The translations under genes and the position numbers were made by a program. This document shows, one piece after another, positions 35,504 to 45,659 of a DNA stretch of 64,000 nt. The DNA is from Pseudomonas helleri. Its GTDB lineage: Bacteria > Pseudomonadota > Gammaproteobacteria > Pseudomonadales > Pseudomonadaceae. The notes beneath the pieces are model-generated. The model was not told the origin of the DNA and ran no database searches. It saw only the letters and a program-made list of their open reading frames with translations. The DNA lies in the NCBI RefSeq assembly GCF_009600315.1, contig NZ_WIWC01000003.1:62001-126000 (forward strand). Reading direction: 5' to 3'. How positions within the stretch are numbered: the stretch's first letter is position 1; every line of letters begins with the position of its first letter.

Positions 35504-36864
35504 TGAGCAAAAAGAAAATCTTGATCAACGCCTTCAACATGAACTGCATTGGTCATATCAACCACGGCATGTGGACTCACCCACAGGACACGTCCACGCG
35601 CTTCAACACGCTGGAATACTGGACAGAGCTGGCGCAGCTACTGGAACGCGGACTGTTTGACGGACTTTTTATTGCCGACATCGTAGGCGTGTATGACGTT
35701 TATCAACAATCAGTTGATGTTCCGCTCAAAGAGTCCATTCAGTTGCCGGTCAACGATCCGCTGTTGCTGGTTTCGGCCATGGCTGCCGTCACCAAAAACC
35801 TCGGCTTTGGTCTGACCGCTAACTTGACCTACGAACTTCCTTATTTATTCGCACGCCGCATGTCGACCCTTGACCACCTAAGCGGGGGGCGAGTGGGCTG
35901 GAACATCGTCACCGGCTACCTGGACAGCGCCGCCAAGGCCATGGGCCTGACGGAGCAAGTCGAGCATGACCGGCGCTACGACCAAGCCGACGAATACCTC
36001 GAAGTGCTCTACAAACTGTGGGAAGGCAGCTGGGAAAACGACGCAGTTTTGAATGACCCGGTACAACGCATCTACGCCCAACCCGACAAAGTGCACAAAG
36101 TCAGCCACGCGGGTGAGTTCTACCAGGTTGAGGGGTATCACTTGTGCGAGCCATCACCTCAACGCACCCCCGTATTGTTTCAAGCAGGCAGTTCAGAGCG
36201 CGGCCTGACGTTTGCCGGACGCCATGCCGAATGTGTGTTTATCAGCGGGCAAACCAAAGCAGCCACCAAAACACAGGTCGATAACCTACGCGCCAGCGCA
36301 GTTGCGGCGGGCCGTAACCCGGATGACATCAAACTGTTTATGGGCCTTAACGTCATCGTTGCCCCCACTGAAACAGAAGCCCTGGCCAAGCGTGATGAAT
36401 ACCTCGGCTACGCCAGCGCCGAAGCCGGTGTCGCGCATTTTTCCAGCTCCACCGGCATCGACTTTGCTGACTATGAGCTGGATGAACCAATCCAGTACGT
36501 GAAAAACAATGCCATTCAATCGGCGACCAAAATGCTGCAAAACAACGACTGGACGCGCCGCAAGCTGTTGGAGGAACACGCGCTCGGCGGGCGTTACATG
36601 ACCTTGGTGGGTTCCCCCGAGCAGGTCGCTGACGAACTGGAATCGTGGATTTCGGAAACCGGCCTCGATGGTTTCAATTTGACCCGCATCGTGACGCCAC
36701 AAAGTTACATCGACTTTATCGACCTGGTGGTGCCTGAGTTACAACGCCGTGGGTCCTACAAAACGGCGTACGACACCGGCAGCCTGCGGCAAAAGCTGTT
36801 TGTAGAGGGCGACGCACACTTACCGGAACGGCATACCGGCGCCGCATTCAGACACAACGCGTGA
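35503..36864 (+). CDS. LLM-class FMN-dependent monooxygenase (NtaA/SnaA/DszA type)
   Basis: 453 residues of the bacterial luciferase-like superfamily, NtaA/SnaA/DszA/SoxA branch. Marks of the branch are the N terminus ILINAFNMNCIGHINHGMWTHPQD, the FMN-pocket segments ADIVGVYDVY and LTYELPYLFARRMSTLDHLSGGRVGWNIVTGYLDSAAKAMG, and RYDQADEYLEVLYKLWEGSW with PVLFQAGSSERGLTFAGRHAE. It uses FMNH2 and O2 to cleave C-S bonds or oxidise sulfones or nitrilotriacetate-like compounds. Its context with SfnB-like enzymes and a MetQNI-type importer points to organosulfur desulfurisation. No flavin reductase gene lies in the operon. Confidence 0.92.
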   Translation: MSKKKILINAFNMNCIGHINHGMWTHPQDTSTRFNTLEYWTELAQLLERGLFDGLFIADIVGVYDVYQQSVDVPLKESIQLPVNDPLLLVSAMAAVTKNLGFGLTANLTYELPYLFARRMSTLDHLSGGRVGWNIVTGYLDSAAKAMGLTEQVEHDRRYDQADEYLEVLYKLWEGSWENDAVLNDPVQRIYAQPDKVHKVSHAGEFYQVEGYHLCEPSPQRTPVLFQAGSSERGLTFAGRHAECVFISGQTKAATKTQVDNLRASAVAAGRNPDDIKLFMGLNVIVAPTETEALAKRDEYLGYASAEAGVAHFSSSTGIDFADYELDEPIQYVKNNAIQSATKMLQNNDWTRRKLLEEHALGGRYMTLVGSPEQVADELESWISETGLDGFNLTRIVTPQSYIDFIDLVVPELQRRGSYKTAYDTGSLRQKLFVEGDAHLPERHTGAAFRHNA

Positions 36865-36893
36865 TTCGTTTTAGCACTGACTGGAAATCAACC

Positions 36894-37703
36894 ATGAACA
36901 AAAAGCACATCACTCACCCAGTCAAGGCACTGGTTCTGGCACTCGGCTTTTTTAGCGGTTTTGCTTCCGCCGATACGGCTCCGCTCAAGGTAGGCACAAC
37001 GGCGGCCTTTGCCATCCCGCTGGAAACTGCAGTGGCCGAGGCCGATAAACAAGGCCTGAAAGTCGAGCTGGTGGAATTCACCGACTGGATCGCCCCCAAC
37101 GTCAGCCTCGCCAGCGGCGATATAGACGTGAACTATTTCCAGCACATTCCGTTTCTGGAAAACGCCAATGCCGCCGCTGGTTTTGATCTGGTGCCCTACG
37201 CAAAAGGGGTGATCAATAACGTGGGTTTGTATTCAAAAAAATACAAAAGCATTGAGTCTTTACCCCAAGGCGCCACGGTCGCCATTGCCAACGATCCGAT
37301 CAACAGTGGCCGAGGTTTGCAGCTGCTGGCCAAGGCCGGGCTGATTACCCTCAAGCCCCGCGTCGGCTATAAAGCCACTGAAGAAGACATCACCGCCAAT
37401 CCGAAGAAGATCAATATCCTTCAGGTGGAAGCCGTACAACTGGTTCGTGCGTATGACGATGCCGATCTGGTACAGGGCTATCCGGCTTATATTCGTCTGT
37501 CCAAGACCTTTGATGCCGAATCCGCCTTATTGTTCGATGGCATTGATCACCCCGAATATGTCATTCAGTTCGTCATCCAGCCGAAAAACAAAGACGACCC
37601 GCGCTTGGCCAAGTTCATCGATATTTATCAGCACTCACCTGTAGTCAAAGCATCGCTGGATAAAACCTACGGCAGCCTGTACCAACCCGGCTGGGGAGGT
37701 TAA
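36894..37703 (+). CDS. MetQ/NlpA-family periplasmic binding protein of the sulfur operon
   Basis: 269 residues from the ATG at 36894; the frame opens earlier (GTG 36861) inside the upstream gene. Signal peptide ends at FASA; there is no lipobox, so it is a soluble periplasmic protein. The NlpA fold is marked by [49 protein letters not shown] and [19 protein letters not shown]. The mature protein has no cysteine and no methionine. It differs from the metQ at 16.4 kb throughout and probably binds an organosulfur compound other than methionine. Confidence 0.9.
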   Translation: MNKKHITHPVKALVLALGFFSGFASADTAPLKVGTTAAFAIPLETAVAEADKQGLKVELVEFTDWIAPNVSLASGDIDVNYFQHIPFLENANAAAGFDLVPYAKGVINNVGLYSKKYKSIESLPQGATVAIANDPINSGRGLQLLAKAGLITLKPRVGYKATEEDITANPKKINILQVEAVQLVRAYDDADLVQGYPAYIRLSKTFDAESALLFDGIDHPEYVIQFVIQPKNKDDPRLAKFIDIYQHSPVVKASLDKTYGSLYQPGWGG

Positions 37704-37705
37704 CC

Positions 37706-38827
37706 ATGAATGTGGCTATTGCTCACGAGCGGCTCGAACCGCCGCCGCCCGGCGTGAACCCCACAGAATTGCACCCGCAATTGAGCAGCGCACACGTGCG
37801 CTTCATTAACGTTGGCAAAACCTATAAAGGTCGCCAAGGGCCAGTCAATGCCCTCAAGGGCATTGACTTGGCTATTGCGCGCGGCGAAATATTCGGAATT
37901 ATTGGCCGTAGCGGGGCGGGTAAATCCTCGTTGATCCGCACCATCAACCGCCTTGAACAACCCAGCAGCGGCCGGGTGCTGATTGATCAGATCGATATCA
38001 GCGACTTCGATGAGAACAAGCTCGTCGCGTTGCGCCGTCAGACCGGCATGATCTTTCAGCACTTCAACCTGATGTCAGCCAAAACGGTATGGCAGAACGT
38101 TGAGTTACCACTCAAGGTGGCGGGGGTGCCCAAACTTCAGCGCGAACAGAAAGTGCGCGAACTGCTGGAACTGGTGGGTTTACAGGGCAAACACACAGCC
38201 TATCCGGCCCAGTTGTCCGGAGGGCAAAAACAGCGCGTCGGTATTGCCCGGGCGCTGGTACACGCCCCGTCGATTCTGCTCTGCGATGAGGCCACCTCGG
38301 CCCTTGATCCGGAAACCACTCAGTCAATTCTCGGCCTGCTGCGCGAGATCAATCAACGGTTGGGCCTGACCATCATTTTGATTACCCATGAGATGGCGGT
38401 CATTCGCGATATTTGCCACCGCGTGGTCGTACTCGAACAGGGACAGATCGTAGAGCAAGGTCCTGTGTGGCAGGTGTTTGGAGACCCACAGCACGCGGTC
38501 AGCAAAACCCTGCTCGCACCTCTGCAAGACAGCCTGCCCGAAGCGCTGCACGGGCGTATTACGGCGCAGCCAGTGTCGGCAAAGTCGAGCGTGATATTGC
38601 GTCTTCGCTTCACAGGCAATCAGGCACGGGAGCCTGATTTGGGTGCGTTATTCAGCGCACTCGGCGGGCAGGTTCGCCTGCTGCACGGTGGCGTTGAACA
38701 CATTCAAGGGCATGCGCTGGGCCAGCTGTTGCTCAGTGTGAGCAGCACAGCGTTGAGCGCAGACCAGCTGCGTCAGCGCGCCGAACACTGGGCACAACAC
38801 GTCGAGGTGGTGGGTTATGGGGTTTGA
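37706..38827 (+). CDS. MetN-type ABC transporter ATP-binding protein (sulfur operon)
   Basis: 373 residues. The ATPase core has Walker [30 protein letters not shown], signature [15 protein letters not shown], Walker [13 protein letters not shown] and LITHEMAV. It carries a NIL-like C-terminal domain ([30 protein letters not shown]). About 30 extra residues precede the usual MetN start, rich in proline; an in-frame later start cannot be excluded. It should energise the permease encoded by the next gene, which overlaps it by 11 bp. Confidence 0.92.
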   Translation: MNVAIAHERLEPPPPGVNPTELHPQLSSAHVRFINVGKTYKGRQGPVNALKGIDLAIARGEIFGIIGRSGAGKSSLIRTINRLEQPSSGRVLIDQIDISDFDENKLVALRRQTGMIFQHFNLMSAKTVWQNVELPLKVAGVPKLQREQKVRELLELVGLQGKHTAYPAQLSGGQKQRVGIARALVHAPSILLCDEATSALDPETTQSILGLLREINQRLGLTIILITHEMAVIRDICHRVVVLEQGQIVEQGPVWQVFGDPQHAVSKTLLAPLQDSLPEALHGRITAQPVSAKSSVILRLRFTGNQAREPDLGALFSALGGQVRLLHGGVEHIQGHALGQLLLSVSSTALSADQLRQRAEHWAQHVEVVGYGV

Positions 38828-39461
38828 TCGTTTATGGCAAGGGGTAATCGACACCTTCCTGATGGTCGGTGTGTCATCGCTGATTGCATTGGTGCTGGGC
38901 ATTCCGCTGGCGGTGATTCTGGTTACCAGTGACAAAGGCGGGATTTATCAGGCGCCCGCGTTGAACAAAGCACTCGGCGCGTTTGTGAATTTATTTCGCT
39001 CAATTCCCTTTCTGATTCTGATGGTGGCGCTGATCCCGTTCACCCGCTTGATTGTCGGTACAACCTATGGCGTTTGGGCGGCCGTTGTTCCCCTGACCAT
39101 CGCCGCAACACCATTCTTCGCACGCATTGCCGAAGTCAGTCTGCGCGAAGTGGATCATGGCCTGATCGAGGCCGCACAGGCCATGGGCTGCAAACGCCAT
39201 CACATCATCTGGCATGTGCTGTTGCCTGAAGCGTTACCGGGCATCGTCGCAGGGTTCACGATCACTCTGGTGACGATGATCAACTCATCCGCCATGGCGG
39301 GGGCGATTGGTGCCGGCGGCTTGGGCGATATTGCCTATCGCTACGGTTATCAGCGTTTTGACACGCAAGTGATGCTCACCGTGATCGTTCTGCTGGTGGT
39401 GCTGGTCGCCGTGATTCAGCTCAGCGGCGACCGTTTGGCCCGAGTACTCAACAAGCGTTGA
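38817..39461 (+). CDS. MetI-type ABC transporter permease (sulfur operon)
   Basis: 214 residues with five or six membrane helices and the EAA-type coupling loop [33 protein letters not shown]. The C terminus has the MetI-type [24 protein letters not shown]. It is the last gene of the operon and ends only 4 bp before the convergent htrB, without a visible terminator. Together with the two preceding genes it makes a second complete MetQNI-type importer, separate from metNIQ at 16.4-18.9 kb. Confidence 0.93.
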   Translation: MGFDRLWQGVIDTFLMVGVSSLIALVLGIPLAVILVTSDKGGIYQAPALNKALGAFVNLFRSIPFLILMVALIPFTRLIVGTTYGVWAAVVPLTIAATPFFARIAEVSLREVDHGLIEAAQAMGCKRHHIIWHVLLPEALPGIVAGFTITLVTMINSSAMAGAIGAGGLGDIAYRYGYQRFDTQVMLTVIVLLVVLVAVIQLSGDRLARVLNKR

Positions 39462-39465
39462 TGTA

Positions 39466-40353
39466 TCAGTACCAGCGCGCCTCGCCTGGCGGACGTTTTT
39501 TGAAGCGCTTCATGCTCCACATGTACTGGCTCGGATAGGCCCGCACGTATTTTTCGACCACTTTGCTCATCGCTGCGCAGGCGGTTGCCGTGTCGGTGCT
39601 GTACATCTCTTCGGGTGCCGCTTCAAGTATCACTTTGAAACCTGAACCGTCAGGTAGGCGCAAGGCGTGCAGGAAAACACCGACCGCTTTACCGCCTGCC
39701 AGCATGTTCGGCACGAACTTACTGGTAAGCGCCATAGTGCCCAAAAAGGGCACAAAAATACCGGCCGACTCTGCGGGTTCCGGATCTGCCGGAATACCCA
39801 CCTGACCGCCTTTGCGCACCTCCTTGATGACGCTCAAGATGCCTTCTTTGGTTGACGCCGCAACACGGTTACCTAACTGAACGCGTTGCTTTTGAAGCAG
39901 TTCGTCTACTGCCTTGAGCTTGGGCGGTCGATAAAAAATGATCGGCTTGCACTGACTGCAATAGAAGTGATTAAGCACCTCCCAGTTGCCCAAATGACTG
40001 GTGATGCCCACCACGCCCTTGCCCGAGGCCAGCGCTTCCTTGAGCACATCCAGGCCTTCGACCTCTCGAACCAGATCAATTGAGCGCTGCGCAGGCCAGA
40101 TCCATGCGCACGCGCTCTCGGTCAGGCTTTTACCGATGTCTTTTAGGCTTTGCCCGACCAGTTGTTCGCGGGCGACCGGGTCCATTTCCGGAAAGCATTT
40201 AGCCAGATTGATGCGCACCACCTCGCGCGAACGGTTGGGCAGTTTCCACATCAGCCAGCCAATGGCCGAACCGACACGTTGCACGGCGCCCCAAGGCAGC
40301 ATGGCAAACAATCGTAAAGCCCCGACCAGCAGGGCACCTTTAAACTTTTCCAC
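39466..40353 (-). CDS. htrB: Lipid A lauroyl-type acyltransferase (LpxL/HtrB family)
   Basis: 295 residues. One N-terminal membrane segment is followed by the acyltransferase domain with catalytic H120 and E125 in SHLGNWE and the substrate loop IPADPEPAESAGIFVPFLG. The family adds secondary acyl chains to Kdo2-lipid IVA at the inner membrane. In P. aeruginosa the gene at this place (PA0011) is one of two htrB paralogs. It is upstream of tag in the same relative position as there. REP units separate it from tag. Confidence 0.9.
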   Translation of the reverse strand: MEKFKGALLVGALRLFAMLPWGAVQRVGSAIGWLMWKLPNRSREVVRINLAKCFPEMDPVAREQLVGQSLKDIGKSLTESACAWIWPAQRSIDLVREVEGLDVLKEALASGKGVVGITSHLGNWEVLNHFYCSQCKPIIFYRPPKLKAVDELLQKQRVQLGNRVAASTKEGILSVIKEVRKGGQVGIPADPEPAESAGIFVPFLGTMALTSKFVPNMLAGGKAVGVFLHALRLPDGSGFKVILEAAPEEMYSTDTATACAAMSKVVEKYVRAYPSQYMWSMKRFKKRPPGEARWY

Positions 40354-40376
40354 AGAATGATCTCTCGAAAATACAA

Positions 40377-40469
40377 GTAGCAGCTGCCGAAGGCTGCGTT
40401 CGGTTGCGAAGCAATCGTAAATGCTGAGTCAATGTCACAGCGCCGGACGCAGCCTTCGGCAGCTGCTAC
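40377..40469. repeat. REP element pair between htrB and tag
   Basis: A 27-bp unit GTAGCAGCTGCCGAAGGCTG... (40377-40403) is repeated in inverse at 40443-40469 with one or two mismatches, separated by 39 bp. Each half is a typical Pseudomonas REP (GTAG head and imperfect stem), so the pair forms a BIME-like structure in the 145-bp gap between the co-oriented tag and htrB genes. Confidence 0.85.
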
Positions 40470-40498
40470 GGCTTAAATGTGTGCCAAAAGCCAGTAGT

Positions 40499-41056
40499 CT
40501 AACCGCCGCTGGCCAGTTCCGCGTAGCGATCACAATACGTGGCGTGATCCATGACCATGCCGCTGGCCTGCATGAAGGCATAGCAAATAGTCGGTCCGAC
40601 GAACGTAAATCCGGCTTTTTTCAGGGCTTTGCTCATGGCTTCAGCCTCGGGAGTGACGGCCGGGAATTCCTCACGTTCGGTGAAGTGATTGATCTTGGGC
40701 TTGCCCCCCACGAACGACCACAAGAACGCCACAGGATCTTCCAGCGCCAGCCAGGCTTGGGCATTGCGGCGGGCTCCAGTCACTTTGAGACGGTTGCGAA
40801 TGATCCCCGGATCTTGCAACAACCCCTCAATTTCAGCGTCGCTCATGACCGCCAGCCGCTGCACATCAAAGCCGAACATGACCTTGCGATAGTGCTCACG
40901 TTTCTTTAGTACCGTGAACCATGACAAACCCGCCTGGAACCCTTCGAGCAATAACAACTCGAACAAACCATGCGCATCGCGCAGCGGCACGCCCCACTCT
41001 TGATCGTGATAGGCCATGTACAGGGGGTCATCCGAACACCAGAAACAACGTGCCAT
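40499..41056 (-). CDS. tag: DNA-3-methyladenine glycosylase I
   Basis: 185 residues from the ATG complementary to 41054-41056, with GGAG 6 bases upstream; the frame continues upstream over glyQ but that is an artefact. Zinc ligands C4, H17, H171 and C175 are present, and E38 in LEGFQAGLSW is the base-recognition glutamate. It removes 3-methyladenine from alkylated DNA. It is divergent from glyQ, as in PAO1 (PA0010/PA0009). Confidence 0.95.
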   Translation of the reverse strand: MARCFWCSDDPLYMAYHDQEWGVPLRDAHGLFELLLLEGFQAGLSWFTVLKKREHYRKVMFGFDVQRLAVMSDAEIEGLLQDPGIIRNRLKVTGARRNAQAWLALEDPVAFLWSFVGGKPKINHFTEREEFPAVTPEAEAMSKALKKAGFTFVGPTICYAFMQASGMVMDHATYCDRYAELASGG

Positions 41057-41092
41057 AAAGGCTCCAAGAGGTGGAGGCGCGACCGAATCGGG

Positions 41093-41137
41093 TATACTCC
41101 CGCTCTTTAAATCGCAGCCCAAGAAACAGGTGAATTT
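41093..41137 (+). promoter_or_regulatory. Likely glyQ promoter and leader
   Basis: TATACT at 41093-41098 is a perfect -10 hexamer 40 bp before the glyQ start; no good -35 lies at the right distance, so an extended or activated promoter is possible. CAGGTG precedes the GTG start. No T-box is seen in the 80-bp gap. Confidence 0.5.
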
Positions 41138-42091
41138 GTGAGCCAGCCTACGCCAGCAGTGCGTACCTTCCAAGACTTGATCCTCGCCCTCCAGCAATAC
41201 TGGGCCGAGCAAGGTTGTGTGGTGCTTCAGCCCTACGATATGGAAGTGGGCGCCGGCACATTCCATACCGCCACGTTTTTGCGCTCCCTGGGCCCAGAAA
41301 CCTGGAACGCCGCTTATGTGCAGCCCAGTCGTCGCCCGACTGACGGCCGCTACGGCGAAAACCCGAATCGTTTGCAGCATTACTACCAGTTTCAGGTGGT
41401 TCTCAAGCCTAATCCGCCGAACTTTCAAGAGCTGTATCTGGGCTCGCTGAAACATATCGGCCTCGATCCGCTGGTGCATGACATACGTTTCGTCGAAGAC
41501 AACTGGGAATCGCCGACACTAGGCGCCTGGGGTCTGGGCTGGGAAATCTGGCTCAACGGTATGGAAGTCACGCAATTCACTTACTTCCAGCAGGTTGGCG
41601 GCATTGAGTGCTACCCGGTAACTGGCGAAATAACCTACGGCCTTGAGCGTTTGGCGATGTACCTGCAAGGTGTCGATTCCGTCTACGACCTGGTCTGGAC
41701 TGACGGCCCGTTCGGCAAAGTCACCTACGGCGACGTGTTCCATCAGAACGAAGTCGAGCAGTCGACTTACAACTTTGAACACGCCAACGTCGACAAACTG
41801 TTCGAGCTGTTCGATTTCTACGAAAGCGAAGCCAAGCGTCTGATCGAACTCGACCAGCCGCTGCCGTTGCCAAGCTACGAAATGGTCCTCAAGGCCTCGC
41901 ACACCTTCAACTTGCTGGATGCCCGTCGCGCCATCTCCGTGACGGCGCGTCAGCAATACATCCTGCGTGTACGTACCTTGGCACGCGCGGTTGCTCAAGC
42001 CTATCTCGAAGCACGCGCCAAGCTGGGCTTCCCGATGGCTCCACCCGATTTGCGTGATGAAGTGTTGGCTAAGTTGGAGGCTGCACAATGA
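41138..42091 (+). CDS. glyQ: Glycyl-tRNA synthetase alpha subunit
   Basis: 317 residues, starting at a GTG (41138). The class II synthetase core is typical of the bacterial alpha2-beta2 enzyme: [69 protein letters not shown] (motif 2) and [11 protein letters not shown] (motif 3). It activates glycine and transfers it to tRNA-Gly together with GlyS. The stop overlaps the glyS start by 4 bp (ATGA), giving balanced synthesis of both subunits. Confidence 0.98.
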   Translation: MSQPTPAVRTFQDLILALQQYWAEQGCVVLQPYDMEVGAGTFHTATFLRSLGPETWNAAYVQPSRRPTDGRYGENPNRLQHYYQFQVVLKPNPPNFQELYLGSLKHIGLDPLVHDIRFVEDNWESPTLGAWGLGWEIWLNGMEVTQFTYFQQVGGIECYPVTGEITYGLERLAMYLQGVDSVYDLVWTDGPFGKVTYGDVFHQNEVEQSTYNFEHANVDKLFELFDFYESEAKRLIELDQPLPLPSYEMVLKASHTFNLLDARRAISVTARQQYILRVRTLARAVAQAYLEARAKLGFPMAPPDLRDEVLAKLEAAQ

Positions 42092-44142
42092 GTGCTCAAG
42101 ATTTTCTGGTTGAACTGGGCACTGAAGAACTGCCGCCAAAAGCCCTTAACACCTTGGCTGACGCGTTTCTGGCCGGTATTGAAAAAGGCCTGCAAAACGC
42201 TGGCGTAAAATTCAGCGCGAAAAAAGTCTACGCCGCCCCGCGTCGTCTGGCCGTGCTGCTGACCCAGCTCGAAACCCAGCAACCGGACCGCAGCATCAAC
42301 ATCGACGGCCCGCCACGTCAGGCAGCCTTTGATGCAGACGGCAACCCGACTCAAGCAGCCTTGGGCTTTGCCAAAAAGTGCGGCGTTGATCTGAGCGAAA
42401 TCGACCAGAGCGGTCCAAAACTGCGCTTCAGCCAGGTAATCGTCGGCAAGCCGACCGCCAGCTTGCTGCCGACCATCGTTGAAGACTCACTCAACGACTT
42501 GCCGATTCCCAAGCGCATGCGCTGGGGTGCGCGCAAGGTTGAATTCGTGCGTCCGACCCAATGGCTGGTCATGCTGTTCGGCGATGAAGTGATCGACTGC
42601 ACGATCCTCGCGCAAAAAGCCGGCCGTGAATCCCGTGGTCACCGCTTCCACCACCCGGAAAACGTACGCATCAGCGCGCCGGCCAACTACGCCGAAGACT
42701 TGCGCAAAGCCTACGTGCAGGCTGATTTCTTTGAGCGTCGCGAGCTGATCACCAAGCGTGTGGCTGAATTGGCCACGATGCAGGAAGGCACGGCTATCGT
42801 TCCGCCTGCACTGCTCGACGAAGTGACGGCGCTGGTTGAGTGGCCTGTGCCGCTGGTGTGCTCGTTTGAAGAGCGCTTCCTGGATGTACCGCAAGAAGCC
42901 CTGATCACCACCATGCAGGACAACCAGAAGTACTTCTGCCTGCTGGACGCTGAAGGCAAGTTGCTGCCGCGCTTTATCACCGTGGCCAACATCGAAAGCA
43001 AAGACCCGCAGCAAATCATTTCCGGCAACGAGAAAGTGGTTCGCCCGCGTCTGACCGATGCTGAGTTCTTCTTCAAGCAAGACAAAAAACAGAAGCTCGA
43101 AAGCTTCAACGAGCGTCTGCAAAACGTCGTGTTCCAGGCACAACTGGGCAGCGTCTATGACAAAGCCGAGCGCGTGTCCAAACTGGCTGCGTTTATCGCC
43201 ACACGTATTGGTGGCGACGCACAACGCGCAGCCCGTGCAGGGTTGCTGTCCAAGTGCGATCTGGCGACCGAAATGGTTGGCGAGTTCCCGGAAATGCAAG
43301 GCGTTGCCGGTTACTACTACGCGCTCAACGATGGCGAGCCAGAGGATGTTGCACTGGCTCTGAACGAGCAATACATGCCGCGTGGCGCTGGCGCTGAGTT
43401 GCCAAGTACCCTGACGGGCGCTGCGGTAGCGATCGCTGACAAACTCGACACCCTGGTGGGTATTTTCGGCATTGGCATGTTGCCAACCGGCAGCAAAGAT
43501 CCGTATGCACTGCGTCGTGCGGCGCTGGGTATCTTGCGCATCCTGATCGACAAAAAGCTCGACCTCGATCTGACCGAAGCCGTGAAATTCGCCGTGAGCG
43601 CATTCGGGGCCAAGATCAAATCAGCCGGTCTGGCGGATCAAGTGCTTGAATTCATCTTCGATCGCCTGCGGGCGCGTTATGAAGACGAAGGCGTGGATGT
43701 GGCCACCTACCTCTCGGTGCGTGCGCTCAATCCGACCTCGGCATTGGACTTTGACCAACGCGTGCAGGCTGTTCAAGCGTTCCGTCAACTGCCGGAAGCT
43801 GAAGCACTGGCAGCGGTGAACAAACGTGTTTCCAACTTGCTGAGCAAAGTTGAGGGTAAGGTTTCAACTCACGTTGAAGCGCGCTACTTCGATAATGCCA
43901 GCGAGTTCTCGTTGTTCTCGGCCATTCAGAAAGCCGACGAAGCCGTACAGCCAATGGCGGCTGCTCGTCAGTACAACGAAGCGCTGACACGCCTGGCCTC
44001 GCTGCGCGAGCCTGTGGATGCGTTTTTCGAGGCGGTAATGATCAACGCAGAAGACCCTAGCGTGCGGGCAAACCGCTACGCCTTGCTGGCACGTCTGCGC
44101 GGTCTGTTCCTCGGCGTTGCCGATATTTCGCTGCTGGGCTAA
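42088..44142 (+). CDS. glyS: Glycyl-tRNA synthetase beta subunit
   Basis: 684 residues, starting [20 protein letters not shown], the standard GlyS N terminus. The HD-like domain ([33 protein letters not shown]), the [34 protein letters not shown] segment and the C-terminal anticodon-binding DALR-like domain are all present. Beta subunit binds tRNA-Gly. The next gene, gmhB, starts 10 bp after its stop. Confidence 0.98.
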   Translation: MSAQDFLVELGTEELPPKALNTLADAFLAGIEKGLQNAGVKFSAKKVYAAPRRLAVLLTQLETQQPDRSINIDGPPRQAAFDADGNPTQAALGFAKKCGVDLSEIDQSGPKLRFSQVIVGKPTASLLPTIVEDSLNDLPIPKRMRWGARKVEFVRPTQWLVMLFGDEVIDCTILAQKAGRESRGHRFHHPENVRISAPANYAEDLRKAYVQADFFERRELITKRVAELATMQEGTAIVPPALLDEVTALVEWPVPLVCSFEERFLDVPQEALITTMQDNQKYFCLLDAEGKLLPRFITVANIESKDPQQIISGNEKVVRPRLTDAEFFFKQDKKQKLESFNERLQNVVFQAQLGSVYDKAERVSKLAAFIATRIGGDAQRAARAGLLSKCDLATEMVGEFPEMQGVAGYYYALNDGEPEDVALALNEQYMPRGAGAELPSTLTGAAVAIADKLDTLVGIFGIGMLPTGSKDPYALRRAALGILRILIDKKLDLDLTEAVKFAVSAFGAKIKSAGLADQVLEFIFDRLRARYEDEGVDVATYLSVRALNPTSALDFDQRVQAVQAFRQLPEAEALAAVNKRVSNLLSKVEGKVSTHVEARYFDNASEFSLFSAIQKADEAVQPMAAARQYNEALTRLASLREPVDAFFEAVMINAEDPSVRANRYALLARLRGLFLGVADISLLG

Positions 44143-44152
44143 GGGGCTGCTG

Positions 44153-44686
44153 TTGAAACTGCTGATTCTCGATCGGGACGGAGTGATCAATTACGACTCC
44201 GACGCTTACATCAAGTCTGTGGAGGAGTGGATACCACTTCCCGGCGCGATCGAGGCCATTGCGCAGTTGAGCAAGGCCGGCTGGACGGTGGCGATTGCCA
44301 CCAACCAGTCCGGCATTGCCCGCGGTTACTACGACCTCGCGACCCTCGACGCCATGCACGCACGCTTGCGTGCGTTAGTGGCCGAGCAGGGTGGGGAGGT
44401 CGGTCTTATCGTTTATTGTCCTCACGGCCCTGATCAAGGGTGTGATTGTCGCAAGCCCAAGCCTGGCATGCTGCGCACGATTGCCACTCATTACGGCGCT
44501 GACTTGGCAGAATGTTGGTTCGTGGGCGACAGTTTAGGTGACTTGCAGGCTGCTGAAGCCGTCGGTTCTCAGCCAGTTTTGGTAAAAACCGGAAAAGGCC
44601 TACAAACTTTAACCAAAGTGTTTCCGGTTAATACTCTAGTATTTGACGATCTGGCGGCAATTGCCGCAGAACTTATCAACAAATAA
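44153..44686 (+). CDS. gmhB: D-glycero-beta-D-manno-heptose-1,7-bisphosphate 7-phosphatase
   Basis: 177 residues from the TTG at 44153 with AAGGGG exactly 6 bases upstream; the resulting MKLLILDRDGVIN is the known N terminus. HAD motif I is D7-R-D9, motif II TNQSG, and the lysine and acidic motifs III and IV appear in CRKPKPGM and VGDSLGDLQAA. The GmhB-specific zinc loop YCPHGPDQGCDC is present. It dephosphorylates the C7 position in ADP-heptose synthesis for the LPS inner core, in keeping with htrB and plsC nearby. Confidence 0.95.
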   Translation: MKLLILDRDGVINYDSDAYIKSVEEWIPLPGAIEAIAQLSKAGWTVAIATNQSGIARGYYDLATLDAMHARLRALVAEQGGEVGLIVYCPHGPDQGCDCRKPKPGMLRTIATHYGADLAECWFVGDSLGDLQAAEAVGSQPVLVKTGKGLQTLTKVFPVNTLVFDDLAAIAAELINK

Positions 44687-44765
44687 AGCCGCTTTGAACC
44701 ATTGCCTGTCTCGTGAATGCAGGCCTTGTTCGGGTAGGTTTTAGTCAGCAACGGTAAAAGACGCT

Positions 44766-45536
44766 ATGTCGATCCTGCAGGCCATCAGAACTTTTTTCTT
44801 TTACCTGCTGTTGGGTACCAGTTCTTTGTTGTGGTGCTCGCTGAGCTTTTTTGTCGCCCCCTTCCTGCCCTTTCGTGCGCGTTATCGGTTTATCAACGTG
44901 TACTGGTGCCGCTGTGCACTATGGCTGACACGGGTGTTTCTAGGCATCAACGTCAAAGTCACCGGTGCTGAAAACATCCCTAAGCGCCCCTGTGTCATTT
45001 TGGCCAACCACCAAAGTACCTGGGAGACATTTTTTCTCTCGGCTTACTTTCAGCCGTTGAGTCAGGTGCTTAAGCGCGAATTGCTTTACGTGCCGTTTTT
45101 TGGCTGGGCAATGGCAATGCTACGTCCGATTGCCATTGACCGGGATAACCCAAAGGCGGCGCTCAAGCACATCGCCAAAAAGGGGGATGAGCTGCTTAAG
45201 GACAACATCTGGGTGCTGATCTTCCCTGAAGGCACACGCGTTCCCTATGGTCAGATCGGCAAGTTTTCCCGCGGAGGCACAGCTTTGGCGGTCAATGCTG
45301 ACTTGCCGGTACTACCGATTGCCCATAATGCCGGCAAGTTCTGGCCCAAGACCGGCTGGGCTAAAAAGGCAGGGACCATTGAGCTGGTGATTGGCAAGCC
45401 TATGTACGCCAACGGCACAGGCCCGCGAGCAATCGCCGAGCTGAATGACCGTGTGCAAGCCTGGAATGAAGATGCTCAGCGGGCTATGGGGTCATTGCCA
45501 CCTTTAGCTGTGCAGGAAGAAACAGCAGTGGTTTGA
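44766..45536 (+). CDS. plsC: 1-acyl-sn-glycerol-3-phosphate acyltransferase
   Basis: 256 residues. Two N-terminal membrane helices precede the acyltransferase domain with H82 to E87 of the NHQSTWE motif (HX4D/E type) and FPEGTR further on, the two signature blocks of LPA acyltransferases. It makes phosphatidic acid in the inner membrane. Same gene and place as lptA (PA0005) beside gyrB in P. aeruginosa, but here an MFS gene and a GMC oxidoreductase gene lie between it and gyrB. Ends in an intrinsic terminator. Confidence 0.94.
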   Translation: MSILQAIRTFFFYLLLGTSSLLWCSLSFFVAPFLPFRARYRFINVYWCRCALWLTRVFLGINVKVTGAENIPKRPCVILANHQSTWETFFLSAYFQPLSQVLKRELLYVPFFGWAMAMLRPIAIDRDNPKAALKHIAKKGDELLKDNIWVLIFPEGTRVPYGQIGKFSRGGTALAVNADLPVLPIAHNAGKFWPKTGWAKKAGTIELVIGKPMYANGTGPRAIAELNDRVQAWNEDAQRAMGSLPPLAVQEETAVV

Positions 45537-45548
45537 AAAATTGTGGAT

Positions 45549-45569
45549 AACTTGTGCGCAAGTTTTTTT
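45549..45569 (+). terminator. Intrinsic terminator of plsC
   Basis: AACTTG (45549-45554) pairs with CAAGTT (45559-45564) across TGCG, followed by five more T. The stem overlaps a perfect DnaA box (TGTGGATAA at 45542-45550). The 90 bp downstream are very AT-rich. Confidence 0.75.
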
Positions 45570-45659
45570 ATTTCTCTTGAAAACAAGCCATAACCTTATG
45601 ATTTATATACTAATTTCTGGTTATTAATTTTCAGTGAAAAACGTGCATAAGTTTTTCTG

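Noticed and set aside
40499..41479. 326-residue version of Tag reaching into glyQ
   Set aside because: The extra 141 residues are antisense to glyQ; the ATG at 41056 with GGAG gives the normal 185-residue enzyme.
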